Assembly: GCF_002017875.1 (NCBI RefSeq)
Contig: NZ_MUFV01000002.1
Span: forward strand, 1 to 64,000
Source: Deinococcus sp. LM3
Lineage (GTDB): Bacteria; Deinococcota; Deinococci; Deinococcales; Deinococcaceae
Direction of reading: 5' to 3'
DNA length: 64,000 bases
Under the pieces are notes generated by a model. It made no database searches, was not told the origin of the DNA, and worked only from the letters and a program-made list of their open reading frames with translations. Positions 35,696 through 45,862 of this stretch are shown one piece after another (the stretch's first letter is position 1; the number at the start of each line of letters is the position of its first letter). Made by a program: the position numbers and the translations under genes.

Positions 35696-36709
35696 TCAGG
35701 GCGCGGCCAGGGCTGCCTGGAGGGTGTTGCCCACGGCGCGGCGCAGGCCCTGAATGTCGAAGGGCGTGTGCCGGGTCGGGTGAACGCGGTTGGTGAGCAG
35801 CACCCAGGCGAGGCCGTGGCCGGGGTCCACCCACAGGCCGGTGCCGGTGAAGCCGGTGTGCCCGGCCGCCTGCGGGCTGCACAGGCTGCCGCCGCTCCAG
35901 CCGGGGCAGGCGTGCACGAACGCCAGGGTGCGTTCCGGCGCGTGCGGGCGCAGGGCCAGGGCCTGCGCGGCGGCCGGGAGCCACCCGCCGCGCAGCAGCC
36001 GTTCGGCCTGATCCAGCACGCCGTCCAGTGTGCCGAACAGCCCGGCGTGCCCGGCGACCCCGCCGAGCGCGGCGGCGTTCTCGTCGTGCGTCTCGCCGGT
36101 CAGGAGCCGGCCGCGCCACGCGCAGACCTCGGTGGAGACGGTGCGGGCCGGGTCCGGCGTGAAGGTCAGGCCCGCGTCCAGCGTGAAGTCGCTCAGGAGC
36201 TGCCCGCGCGCGCGTTCCAGCACGCGGCCCAGCAGCACGTACCCCAGGTCCGAGTAGCGGACCGGGCCGGGCTCCGTGACCTCCCAGGGTTCCTGCAGGA
36301 AGCGGGCGCGGATGGTCCCGGGGTCGCCCCAGGTGTACAGGGGCGTCCAGGCGCCCAGCCCGGCGGTGTGCGTCAGGAGCTGGCGGGGCGTGCGTCCGTG
36401 CAGCGGCGTGTCCTGCATCCACGCCAGGTCCGGCAGCAGCCGGGACAGCGGGTCGTCGAGGTCCAGCAGGCCGTCCCCGGCGGCGCGCAGGATTTCACGG
36501 GCGGTCAGCAGCGGCTTGGTGAGGCTGGCCAGGTCCCACCAGTCCCCGCCGCTCAGCGGGGGGGCGTCGGGCGCGTGGCGGGGGCGGCCCAGGTGCAGCG
36601 TGACGCGCTCCCCGGCGGCGCTCACCACGCCGAGCGCGGCGGCGGACGGGCCCTGCGGGTCCTGCACGGCCGCGTCCAGCAGCGCGCGGGTGCGGGCCGG
36701 GACGATCAC
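35696..36709 (-). CDS. Beta-lactamase-family serine hydrolase of the cell-wall recycling cluster
   Basis: 337 residues, GTG start. Class-C/penicillin-binding fold: S-x-x-K motif SLTK (Ser62, Lys65), Tyr motif YSDLGY (Tyr152), and C-terminal HTGFTGTGLWVDP in place of the KTG box. STEVCAWRGR and DENAAALGG-AGHAGLF match the AmlB/YbbE type encoded beside murQ and namZ in Bacillus. No signal peptide, so it is probably cytoplasmic. Likely trims a muropeptide or ester intermediate; exact substrate unknown. Begins one base after murQ ends, in the same leftward operon. Confidence 0.85.
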   Translation of the reverse strand: MIVPARTRALLDAAVQDPQGPSAAALGVVSAAGERVTLHLGRPRHAPDAPPLSGGDWWDLASLTKPLLTAREILRAAGDGLLDLDDPLSRLLPDLAWMQDTPLHGRTPRQLLTHTAGLGAWTPLYTWGDPGTIRARFLQEPWEVTEPGPVRYSDLGYVLLGRVLERARGQLLSDFTLDAGLTFTPDPARTVSTEVCAWRGRLLTGETHDENAAALGGVAGHAGLFGTLDGVLDQAERLLRGGWLPAAAQALALRPHAPERTLAFVHACPGWSGGSLCSPQAAGHTGFTGTGLWVDPGHGLAWVLLTNRVHPTRHTPFDIQGLRRAVGNTLQAALAAP

Positions 36710-36710
36710 G

Positions 36711-37654
<944 letters not shown>

Positions 37655-37658
<4 letters not shown>

Positions 37659-38869
37659 GGGCGGTCTCCTGCGGGGGCGTGAGGGGGGGCGGGCGTCCAC
37701 TTGCCGCACAGGGCGGCGTGGCGCGCGCCGGTGGTGTGCGGCAGGGTGTTCGGCCAGCCCTGAGCGTGGGCGTAGCCCAGGAACGCGAAGGCGGCGGCCT
37801 CGCGGGTGGCGTCCGTGAAGCCCCGGTCCTCCCAGCCCACGTCCCGGAAGGTGCGCAGCGGGACGGGCAGCGCCTCGCGCAGCGCCCGCATCAGCGCCGG
37901 GTTGCGGGCGCCGCCGCCCGCCACGACGACCTCCCCGGGCGGGGCGTTCAGGAAGCGCAGCGCGGCGGCGACCGAGCGGGCGCTCAGGGCGGTGGCGGTC
38001 GCGGCGAGGTCCGGCAGGCTCAGGGGCGGCGCGTCCAGGCGGTCGAGGGTCCAGACCTCGCGGCCCGTGGCCTTGGGGGGCCGCTGCGCGAGTTCCGGGT
38101 GCGCCAGCCAGCGGTCCAGGGTGGGCGCGTGGACCTGCCCGGCGGCGGCCAGCGCGCCGCCCTCGTCGTGGGTCTGTCCGGCGCGGGCGGCGATCTCGTC
38201 GAGCAGGCAGTTGGCGGGGCCGGTGTCGAAGGCCTGCACCGCGCCGGGGTCCAGGCCCGGCAGCAGCGTGACGTTGGCGATGCCGCCCAGGTTCAGCACG
38301 GCGCGGGTCACGCCCGGCTGCGCCAGCAGCGCCCAGTCCGCGAACGGCACGAGCGGCGCGCCCACGCCCCCGGCGGCCAGGTCGGCGGGCCGGAAGTCCG
38401 AGACGACCGGGCGGCCGGTGCGGGCGGCGATCACGGCGGCCTCGCCGAGTTGCAGGGTGGCGGGCCGCGCCCAGCCGCGCGCCGGGTCGGGCCGGGGATG
38501 ATGCTGCACGGTCTGGCCGTGGCTGGCGATCAGGTCGGCCTGCGCGGCGTGCGGCGCGGCCGCCGCGGCCAGCGCCTCCCCCAGCTGCCAGTGCAGCTGT
38601 GTCAGGTCGGCGGTGCTCGCCTCGCCGCGCATGGCGGCCAGCACGGCGCCGCGCAGGGCGGGCGGGTACGGCGTGAAGGTGTGGGCGATCACCTGCCCGC
38701 GCGGGGCGTCACCCAGCCGGGCCAGGGCCGGCATGGGGGACCCGCCGCGTTCCGCGCCGCCCACGCCGCCCAGGGCGGGCCAGCCGGGCAGTTCGAGCAG
38801 CGCGGCGTCGATGCCGTCGGCGCTGGTGCCGCTCATCAGGCCCAGCACGCGCGGCGGGCGGGAGTTCAC
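37655..38869 (-). CDS. anmK: Anhydro-N-acetylmuramic acid kinase
   Basis: 404-residue kinase opening and phosphorylating 1,6-anhydroMurNAc to MurNAc-6-P. Signature GLMSGTSADGIDAALLE at the N-terminus, ASHGQTVQHHP, LQLGEAAVIAARTGRPVVSDFRPAD, LNLGGIANVTLLPG, DTGPANCLLD and VVAGGGARNPALM, all classical. GTG start (38867-38869) overlaps the regulator stop by four bases. Its presence implies that anhydro-muropeptides made by lytic transglycosylases are recycled. Confidence 0.94.
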
Positions 38870-39654
38870 CGGGCGTCTCCGCGCAGTTCCATCACGAAGT
38901 CGTAGCGGTCGCCGCGGTAGTGGGCGCGGGCGTACTCGATGGGGCGGCCGCCCTCGAGCCACGAGACGCGGTCGGTGGCGAGCAGCGCCGCGCCCACGCT
39001 GACGCCCAGCAGCGGCGCGAGGTGCAGGTCGGCGTTCACGGCGCGCAGGTGGCGGATCGCGCGGACCGGGCTCAGGCCGCGCGCCTGCAGCAGGGCGTAC
39101 AGGCTGGCGTCCTGCACGGCGCGCTCGTCGAGTTCCCCGACGAGCGAGGCGGGCAGGGTGGAGTCCTCGATGGCCAGCGCCTCGCCGTCGGCGGTGCGCA
39201 GGCGGCGCAGGCGGTACACGGTCTCGTTGGGGGACAGGGCGAGGCTCATGGCCTCGTGGGCGGTGGGGCGGGCGCGTTCGAAGCTCAGGACCCGCGCGCC
39301 GGGTGTCTGACCGCGCGAGCGGACGTCCTCGGAGAACGAGGCGAGCAGCGACAGTGGGCGGCTGGGCAGGTCGCCGGGCTGGGCGGGCGGCGTGACGAAG
39401 GTGCCGCTGCCGTGCCGGCGGGACAGCAGGCCCTGCTGGGAGAGCAGCGCGAGCGCCTGACGGACCGTGACGCGTGAGACGCCCAGCGTGGCGGCCAGGT
39501 CGCGCTCGGCGGGCAGGGCGCTGCCGCGCCGCAGCTGGCCGCTCTCGATCCGGTGGGCGAGGCCCTGGGCGACCTGGACGTAGACGGGTGTGGCGCTCCC
39601 GGTGTCCAGCGGGATGGCCCAGGTGGAGATGGGTTCTGGCATCCCCACGAACAT
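38866..39654 (-). CDS. GntR/UTRA-family regulator, probable cell-wall-sugar repressor
   Basis: 262 residues: GntR winged helix (~20-90, VYVQVAQGLAHRIESGQL, ALPAERDLAATLGVSRVTVRQALALL) and UTRA effector domain (~105-262, FSEDVRSRGQTPGARVLSFE, DSTLPASLVGEL, YARAHYRGDRYDFVMEL), like NagR/YvoA repressors. First gene of the anmK-murQ operon and divergent from the importer at 39812, so it likely controls both sides in response to an amino-sugar phosphate. Start taken at the ATG 39652-39654 behind GAGGGTGGT; a second in-frame ATG is 12 bases later. Confidence 0.87.
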   Translation of the reverse strand: MFVGMPEPISTWAIPLDTGSATPVYVQVAQGLAHRIESGQLRRGSALPAERDLAATLGVSRVTVRQALALLSQQGLLSRRHGSGTFVTPPAQPGDLPSRPLSLLASFSEDVRSRGQTPGARVLSFERARPTAHEAMSLALSPNETVYRLRRLRTADGEALAIEDSTLPASLVGELDERAVQDASLYALLQARGLSPVRAIRHLRAVNADLHLAPLLGVSVGAALLATDRVSWLEGGRPIEYARAHYRGDRYDFVMELRGDAR

Positions 39655-39712
39655 ACCACCCTCATACCAATTTGCAACAGGGTTGCAAGTGGACAACAAG
39701 TGGTATTAGGCT
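39653..39712 (+). promoter_or_regulatory. Divergent control region: promoter with ATACCA/TGGTAT and TTGCAA sites
   Basis: Promoter for the importer: TTGCAA 39683-39688, 18 bases, TAGGCT 39707-39712. Around it lie ATACCA at 39653-39658 and 39664-39669, TGGTAT at 39701-39706, and TTGCAA at 39672-39677 and 39683-39688. The ATACCA...TGGTAT pairing brackets the -35/-10 and resembles the half-sites of NagR/YvoA-type GntR regulators. Confidence 0.5.
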
Positions 39713-39811
39713 AGCAGGGTAAGAAACAACCCACTTCCGCGCCCCGCCTCATACTCCCCTGACACGGCCCCACCCAGGCGGCCGGCCGAACGCCACGCAC
39801 CGGAGGATTCC

Positions 39812-41584
39812 ATGACCCGATCCAACCGCCCCGCCCGCACCGCCGCCCTGTCCCTGGTCACCCTGGCCCTGCTCGGCGGCGCCCTCGCCGCGCCCAAGAA
39901 GGTCAGCGGCTACGGCAGCCTGGGCGTCACCGACGGCAAACCCGGCGGCACGTACACCCTGCCGCTCGGCGACAGCCCCCAGAGCCTGTTCTACTACGGC
40001 GTCATCGACAACAACCTCGGCCTGATCTCGCAGCAGCTGTTCGACGGCCTGCTCGAATTCAACTACGCCACCTACAAACTCGAGCCCGCACTCGCCGAGA
40101 GCTACGCGGTCAGCGAGGGCGGCCGGACCTACACCTTCAAGCTGCGCCAGGGCGTCAAGTGGAGCGACGGTCAGACCTTCGACGCCGACGACGTCGTGTT
40201 CACCTTCAAGAACATGATCATGAACCCCGAGGCGCGCGCCGGGGACGCCGCGAGCTTCAAACTCGACGGCAAACCCGTCGAGATCAGCCGCGTCAACCAG
40301 TACACGGTCCGGTTCGAACTGCCGCGCCCCAGCCCCGCGTTCCTGCTGCAGATGCGCTCGTTCATCATGCCCAAGCACAAGCTGCTGAAGTATTCCGTCG
40401 AGGGCGGTGCCAAGGCCAGCGACATCAACGGCGCGTGGCCCACCAACGTCGCCGAGAGCGAGGTCGTCGGCACCGGCCCCTTCCGGCTCGCCACGTACAC
40501 CGCCGGGCAGAAGGTCACCCTGACCCGCAACCCCAACTACTGGAAGGTGGACGGCAAGGGCACCAAACTCCCGTACCTCGACCGCCTGGAATTCCTGGTG
40601 ATCCGCGACCCGCAGGCGCAGGTGGCGCAGTTCCTGGCCGGCAACCTCGACCAGCTCAACATCAGCGGCGCGCAGTTCCCGGACCTGAAACAGAAGGAAG
40701 TGTCCGGCGCGCCCTTCCGCGTCACGCGCTCCACCGCCCTGTTCGGCAGCCCGCCCTTCGTCGCGTACAACTTCGACGCCAAGGACCCCGCCCTGGCGAA
40801 ACTGTTCAGCGACGTACGCTTCCGCCGCGCCATGCAGGGCGTGCTCAACCGCGAACGCATCATCGACACGGTCTACAACGGCCTGGCCAGCCTGCCGGGT
40901 CACGGCGTCGCGCCCGTCAACAAGGACTGGTACGCGAACACCAAACCGCAGCTCGGCAGCTTCAACGTGGCGGCCGCCGGACAGGCCCTCGACGCGCTCG
41001 GCCTGAAGAGCAAGAACAGCGCCGGCATCCGCCTGCTCCCGAACGGTAGGCCCCTGGAATTCGACCTGACCTACGGCACCGACTCCAGCACCTACCCCGC
41101 CATGGCCACCATCATCCAGAGCGACTTCGCCAAGGTCGGCGTGAAAGTCAACCTGCGCGGCATCCTGAGCAGCAAACTGCTCTCCACCGGCCAGAGCGGC
41201 GACTGGGAGATGATCCTGCACGCCTTCGGCGACCAGCCGGACCCGGAACTGCGTAAACCCATCTGGCAGCCCGGCGGCGCGCTGTACTACTGGCACCGCA
41301 GCCTCCAGCCCGCCCGTGACGGCGACAAACCCAACGTCGCGAAGATGACCGGCTGGGAAAAGGAGATCTACACCATCTTCGAGGATGCCGCCACCACCAC
41401 CAGCGCCAGCGCCCGTAAGGCCCTGTACACCCGCTGGCAGCTGCTGTTCGCGCAGAACCTCCCGGTCACACCCATCGCCAAGCCCGAGAACATCGGCGCG
41501 GTCAGCAACAAATACGGCAACTACATCTACAACCTCGGCGTGATCCCCGGCTACAACCCCGTCCCGCTGATCTACCAGAAGTGA
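39812..41584 (+). CDS. Dipeptide/oligopeptide-type ABC substrate-binding protein 1
   Basis: 590-residue SBP_bac_5 protein, signal peptide 1-27 (ends ALA). Typical motifs: QQLFDGLLEFN, ALAESYAVSEGGRTYTFKLR, GVKWSDGQTFDADDVVFTFK, VVGTGPFRLATYTAGQKVTL, NPNYWK, FRRAMQGVLNRERIID. A paralogue with the same layout sits at 44099. In this cell-wall recycling region muropeptides or disaccharide-peptides are the likely ligands (inference); ordinary peptides remain possible. RBS CGGAGGATTCC precedes ATG 39812. A 332-base gap with element R4 separates it from the permeases. Confidence 0.88.
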   Translation: MTRSNRPARTAALSLVTLALLGGALAAPKKVSGYGSLGVTDGKPGGTYTLPLGDSPQSLFYYGVIDNNLGLISQQLFDGLLEFNYATYKLEPALAESYAVSEGGRTYTFKLRQGVKWSDGQTFDADDVVFTFKNMIMNPEARAGDAASFKLDGKPVEISRVNQYTVRFELPRPSPAFLLQMRSFIMPKHKLLKYSVEGGAKASDINGAWPTNVAESEVVGTGPFRLATYTAGQKVTLTRNPNYWKVDGKGTKLPYLDRLEFLVIRDPQAQVAQFLAGNLDQLNISGAQFPDLKQKEVSGAPFRVTRSTALFGSPPFVAYNFDAKDPALAKLFSDVRFRRAMQGVLNRERIIDTVYNGLASLPGHGVAPVNKDWYANTKPQLGSFNVAAAGQALDALGLKSKNSAGIRLLPNGRPLEFDLTYGTDSSTYPAMATIIQSDFAKVGVKVNLRGILSSKLLSTGQSGDWEMILHAFGDQPDPELRKPIWQPGGALYYWHRSLQPARDGDKPNVAKMTGWEKEIYTIFEDAATTTSASARKALYTRWQLLFAQNLPVTPIAKPENIGAVSNKYGNYIYNLGVIPGYNPVPLIYQK

Positions 41585-41674
41585 CCCGGCCTCCATCCCC
41601 GGCCCCTTTCTCCTGACCGGCCCGTTCTCCTGACTGGGCCGCCCCCCGGCACCGGCGGGCGGGGCAGGCCCTGA

Positions 41675-41807
41675 CACGGATTCCGTTTGTTTCGCTGACA
41701 ATCCGGAAATTCACCGGATTGCCAGCTCCGCGTCCGGAACCCGCTTGACTCCCACTCGCATCCGCTCGGATCGAACGGCTTTGCAAGCCATTCAATCGGA
41801 GTCCGTA
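41675..41807 (+). mobile_element. Stop-codon-associated MITE-like element, copy R4
   Basis: 133 bp, left end CACGGATTCCG (first T changed), right end CGGAGTCCGTA, TGA on both sides (41672-41674, 41808-41810). The only copy whose flanking TGA is not a gene stop; the upstream stop is 88 bases away. The rest of the 41585-41916 gap holds nothing I recognise beyond the approach to the permease start. Confidence 0.82.
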
Positions 41808-41916
41808 TGACACGGCCCGCCCCGGCACGCACTCACGCCTTCATTCCACCACCGGGAGTTCCGCCCTTGATCCACCCTGTCCCGCCTTCACGGCCCCCCG
41901 CGCGCCGCGCCCGCCC

Positions 41917-42888
41917 ATGCTGACGTACACCCTGCGCCGCATCCTGGGCATGATTCCCACCCTGCTGCTGATCAGCGTCGTGTGCTTCACGGTGATCCAG
42001 CTGCAACCGGGCTCGTTCCTCGACCAGTACCTCGAAGATCCGCGCGTCACCAAAGAAACCGTGGCGAGCGTCACCCGCCAGCTGGGCCTGGACCAGCCGC
42101 TGTGGGTGCAGTACCTCACCTGGATCAAGGGGATCGTCACGCAGGGCGACTTCGGGTACTCCTTCGTGAACGGCCGCCCCGTCTCCAGCCTGATCTGGGA
42201 GCGGCTCGGCTGGACGGTGTTCCTGGCCCTGCTGACCCTGATCGTCTCCTGGGCGATCGCCGTGCCGCTGGGCATCTACACCGCCCTGAACCGCTACAGC
42301 AAACGCTCGGTCGCCCTGAACTTCTTCGGGTACGTCAGCCTCGCCACGCCGGACTTCCTGGTGGCGCTGCTGCTGATCGCGCTCGTCCTGAACATGGGCG
42401 GCACGAACGTCGGGGGCCTGTTCAGCCCGCAGTTCATCGACGCCCCCTGGAGCGGCGCGAAGGTCATGGACCTGCTGGGCCACCTGTGGATTCCCATGAT
42501 CGCCATCGGCCTGGAAGGCGTGGCGGGCCTGATGCGCCAGATGCGGGCCTCCATGCTCGACGTGATCGGCCAGGACTACGTCCGCACCGCCCGCGCCAAG
42601 GGCCTCGCCGGACGGCGGGTCCTGTGGAAACACGCGGTCCGCAACGCCGTCAACCCGCTGATCAGCCTCGCGGGCCTGAGCCTGCCCAGCCTGATCTCGG
42701 GGACGATCATCGCCAGCATCGTCCTGAACCTGCCCACCATCGGCCCGTTCCTGTACGACAGCCTGCTGAACAAGGACCAGTACGTCGCCATGACCCTGCT
42801 GCTGTTCAGCGCGCTGCTGCTGCTGATCGGGAACCTGCTCTCGGACCTGGCGCTCGCCTGGGCCGACCCGCGCGTGAGGTTCGAATGA
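41917..42888 (+). CDS. Dpp/Opp-type ABC transporter permease 1
   Basis: 323-residue inner-membrane permease (DppB family): MLTYTLRRILGMIPTLLLISVV opening, QLGLDQPLWVQYLTWIKGIVTQGDFGYSF, about six helices, and the coupling loop DYVRTARAKGLAGRRVLWKHAVRNAVNPLI. ATG 41917 has no obvious SD in front; a TTG at 41867 behind GGGAG is out of frame. The next permease overlaps by four bases. An insert VGGLFSPQFIDAPWSGAKVMDL between helices is typical of this family. Confidence 0.92.
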   Translation: MLTYTLRRILGMIPTLLLISVVCFTVIQLQPGSFLDQYLEDPRVTKETVASVTRQLGLDQPLWVQYLTWIKGIVTQGDFGYSFVNGRPVSSLIWERLGWTVFLALLTLIVSWAIAVPLGIYTALNRYSKRSVALNFFGYVSLATPDFLVALLLIALVLNMGGTNVGGLFSPQFIDAPWSGAKVMDLLGHLWIPMIAIGLEGVAGLMRQMRASMLDVIGQDYVRTARAKGLAGRRVLWKHAVRNAVNPLISLAGLSLPSLISGTIIASIVLNLPTIGPFLYDSLLNKDQYVAMTLLLFSALLLLIGNLLSDLALAWADPRVRFE

Positions 42889-43994
42889 CCGCCCTGAGCG
42901 CGCCCCAGGAGGTCCGGCAGACGCCGCTCGGCATGGCCCTGCGCCGCTTCCGCCGCAACCGCCTGGGTGTCCTGAGCGCCTGGGTGCTGGCCGCCCTGTA
43001 CACGGTGGCGCTGCTCGCCGGGTTCCTCGCGCCGTACTCCATCACCGCGCAGCACGAGGAGTACCCCTACCAGCGCCCGCAACCCATCCACATCGTCCAC
43101 GAGGGCAAACTCATGCGTCCGTTCGTGTACGGCTTCACGAAGCAGCGCGATCCCGTCACGTTCCTGAGCACCTTCAGCGAGGACCGCAGCCGCCCGCTGC
43201 CGATCCTGCTGTTCGTGCGCGGCGACGACGCGGCCGAATCCGCGTACAACTTCCTGGGCGTGTTCCGCAGCCAGTGGCACCTGTTCGGTGTGAAAGGCGG
43301 CTACTACTTCCCGCTCGGCACCGACAAGTTCGGACGGGACCTGCTGTCCCGCACCCTGGTCGGCTCGCAGGTCAGCCTGACGGTCGGCGTGATCGGCATC
43401 CTGATCTCGTTCTCCATCGGGATCGTGCTGGGCGGCGTCAGCGGTTACTTCGGCGGCTGGGTCGACAACCTGATCCAGCGGCTGGTCGAGGTGCTGCTGT
43501 CCTTCCCGCGCCTGCCGATCCTGCTGGCGCTGTCCACCATCATCCCGGCCCGCTGGCCCAGCACCTGGGTGTACCTGGGCATCGTGGCGGTTCTCGCGCT
43601 GATCGGCTGGGCCGGACTGGCCCGCGTGGTGCGCGGTCAGGTCATGAGTGCCCGCACCGTGGACTACGTGCAGGCCGCCCGCGCGCTGGGCAGCAGCGAC
43701 CTGCGCGTGATCCTGCGGCACATCATGCCCAACCTCAGTTCCTTCCTGATCGTGACCGCCACGCTGGCCCTGCCCGGCTACATCCTGGGCGAGAGCGCCC
43801 TGAGTTTCCTGGGCCTGGGCATCAAGGAACCCATGACCAGCTGGGGCCTGCTACTGAAAGACGCGCAGAACTTCGAGACCCTCAACCTGTACCCCTGGCT
43901 GCTGCTGCCCGGCGTGCTGATCGTGATCTCCGTGCTGGCCTTCAACTTCATGGGCGACGCCCTGCGCGACGCCGCCGACACCCAGAGCCGCTGA
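42885..43994 (+). CDS. Dpp/Opp-type ABC transporter permease 2
   Basis: 369-residue partner permease (DppC family). N-terminal FRRNRLGVLSAWVLAALY helix, then an unusually long periplasmic segment (residues ~45-130) before PLGTDKFGRDLLSRTLVGSQVSL, SFPRLPILLALSTI and the coupling loop DYVQAARALGSSDLRVILRHIMPNLSS. The long segment explains the length above the usual ~300. ATGA overlap with permease 1. No ABC ATPase gene is found on either side. Confidence 0.92.
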   Translation: MTALSAPQEVRQTPLGMALRRFRRNRLGVLSAWVLAALYTVALLAGFLAPYSITAQHEEYPYQRPQPIHIVHEGKLMRPFVYGFTKQRDPVTFLSTFSEDRSRPLPILLFVRGDDAAESAYNFLGVFRSQWHLFGVKGGYYFPLGTDKFGRDLLSRTLVGSQVSLTVGVIGILISFSIGIVLGGVSGYFGGWVDNLIQRLVEVLLSFPRLPILLALSTIIPARWPSTWVYLGIVAVLALIGWAGLARVVRGQVMSARTVDYVQAARALGSSDLRVILRHIMPNLSSFLIVTATLALPGYILGESALSFLGLGIKEPMTSWGLLLKDAQNFETLNLYPWLLLPGVLIVISVLAFNFMGDALRDAADTQSR

Positions 43995-44098
43995 CCGAGC
44001 GCCGGCGCCCGCCGAGGGTGCCGGCAAGGTCCCCCTCCTCCCGACTTCCCCCGTCTTCCCGCTCTCTACTTTTCCACTTCCCCCTGGAGGTTCAGACC

Positions 44099-45862
44099 AT
44101 GCCCACCCGCTCCCTGCCCGCCCACCTGAGCGCCCTCACGGCACTCCTCGCCCTGGCCGCCTTGCCTACCGCCGCCGCGCAGGGCAAGGCCAACGTGCCC
44201 GCCTCGCTGTTCCAGACCACCGGCAAACGCGGCGGCACCCTGACCCTGCCGCTCGTCAGCAGCCCCCAGAGCTTCAACTACTTCGCGGTGCTCGACAACA
44301 ACTCGTACACGGTCATGAACAACGTCCTCGACCGCCTGATCACCCTGGACCCCCAGACGAACAAGTTGTACCCCGCCCTGGCCGAATCGTGGACCTTCGC
44401 GCCGGATGGCCGCAGCGCCGTCCTGAAACTCCGGCGCGGCGTGAAATGGAGCGACGGCCAGGACTTCAATGCCGACGACGTGCTGTTCACCCTGAACGAC
44501 GTCGCCGCGAACACCGGCCTGAAAGCCAACCAGTCCGCCGTGTTCCGCGTCGGCCGGGACCCCCTGACCTTCGCGAAGGTGGACGCCTACACCGTGAAGG
44601 TCAGCGCGCCCCGCCCGTACGGCGCGATGCTGCAGGCCCTGACCTTCGTGCCGATCCTCCCGCAACACAAACTCGCGCGCTTCAACCCGCAGCGCGACCC
44701 GGACGGCTTCATGAAGGCCTGGGCGACGAACACGCCCCTGAAAGACATCGTGGGCACCGGGCCGTTCATGCTCAGCAGCTACACCGTCGACCAGAAGGTC
44801 ACGCTGACCCGCAACCCGCACTCGTGGCGGCGCGACCCGGCCGGCACGCAACTGCCGTACATGGACCGCCTGGAGTACCTGATCATCAAGAGCCCGGACG
44901 CGCAGATCGCGTCGTTCCGGGCCGGGCAGCTGGACTCCGCGCCCATCACCGGCGCGCAGTTCCCGGACCTGAAACGCCAGGAGGTGGCCGGCGCGAACTT
45001 CCGCGTGGTGCGTGGCGTCGGCCTGAACAACCCCCCGGTCCACTGGGCGCTGAACCAGGACAGCCGCGACCCCTGGCTGAAAAAGGCCTTCAGCGACCTG
45101 CGGTTCCGCGAGGCCATGCAGTTCGCCGTGAACCGCGAACGCATCATCGACACGGTCTTCAACGGGCTGGCCAGCCTGCCCGGTCACGGCGTCGCCCCCA
45201 TCAGCGAGTGGTACACGAACACCCGCGGGTACCTGGGCGGCTACAACCTCCAGAAGGCCGCCGTGCGCCTCGACAGCCTCGGGTACCGCGACACCAACCG
45301 CGACGGCATCCGCAACTTCCCCGGCGGCGGCCCGAACGTCGAATTCAACGTTCTGCACGCTGCCGACAGCGCCACCATGCCCGGCATCGGCACGATCCTC
45401 CAGAGCGACCTCGCGCGGATCGGCGTGAAGGTGAACCTGCAGGGCATCACGGGCAGCACCGTCCTGTCCACCGCCCTGAGCGGCAACTTCGAATCGGTGC
45501 TGTCCACCTTCGGGGACCAGCCGGACCCGCAGCTGCGCAAGGACATCTGGCAGCCCGGCGGCGCGCTGCACTACTGGCGCCGCAGCCTGCAACCCGCGCA
45601 GGAGGGCGGCGTGCCCAACCTCGCCGCCATGACCCCCAGCGAGCGGCGCACCTACGACATCTTCGCGCAGGCCGAGGCGCTCGGGAACCAGGCGCAGCGC
45701 CGCAAGCTCTACAACGAGTGGCAACTGCTGTTCGCGAAGAACCTGCCGGTCATCCTGATCGCCAAGCCCGACTCGGTCGCGGCGTTCCACGCCCGCATCG
45801 GCAACTACTACGTCGGGGGCGGCGCGGTCATCAGCAGCAACTACTCCGTCTTCGAGCGGTGA
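44099..45862 (+). CDS. Dipeptide/oligopeptide-type ABC substrate-binding protein 2
   Basis: 587-residue SBP_bac_5 protein with signal peptide 1-28 (ends AAA). Clearly paralogous to the protein at 39812: shared RGGTLTLPL, KLRRGVKWSDGQDFNADDVLFTL, GTGPFMLSSYT, QFPDLK, NRERIIDTVFNGLASLPGHGVAP, FGDQPDPQLRKDIWQPGGAL. Two different binding proteins for one permease pair suggest a widened ligand range. RBS CTGGAGGTTC precedes ATG 44099. namZ overlaps its stop by four bases. Confidence 0.9.
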   Translation: MPTRSLPAHLSALTALLALAALPTAAAQGKANVPASLFQTTGKRGGTLTLPLVSSPQSFNYFAVLDNNSYTVMNNVLDRLITLDPQTNKLYPALAESWTFAPDGRSAVLKLRRGVKWSDGQDFNADDVLFTLNDVAANTGLKANQSAVFRVGRDPLTFAKVDAYTVKVSAPRPYGAMLQALTFVPILPQHKLARFNPQRDPDGFMKAWATNTPLKDIVGTGPFMLSSYTVDQKVTLTRNPHSWRRDPAGTQLPYMDRLEYLIIKSPDAQIASFRAGQLDSAPITGAQFPDLKRQEVAGANFRVVRGVGLNNPPVHWALNQDSRDPWLKKAFSDLRFREAMQFAVNRERIIDTVFNGLASLPGHGVAPISEWYTNTRGYLGGYNLQKAAVRLDSLGYRDTNRDGIRNFPGGGPNVEFNVLHAADSATMPGIGTILQSDLARIGVKVNLQGITGSTVLSTALSGNFESVLSTFGDQPDPQLRKDIWQPGGALHYWRRSLQPAQEGGVPNLAAMTPSERRTYDIFAQAEALGNQAQRRKLYNEWQLLFAKNLPVILIAKPDSVAAFHARIGNYYVGGGAVISSNYSVFER

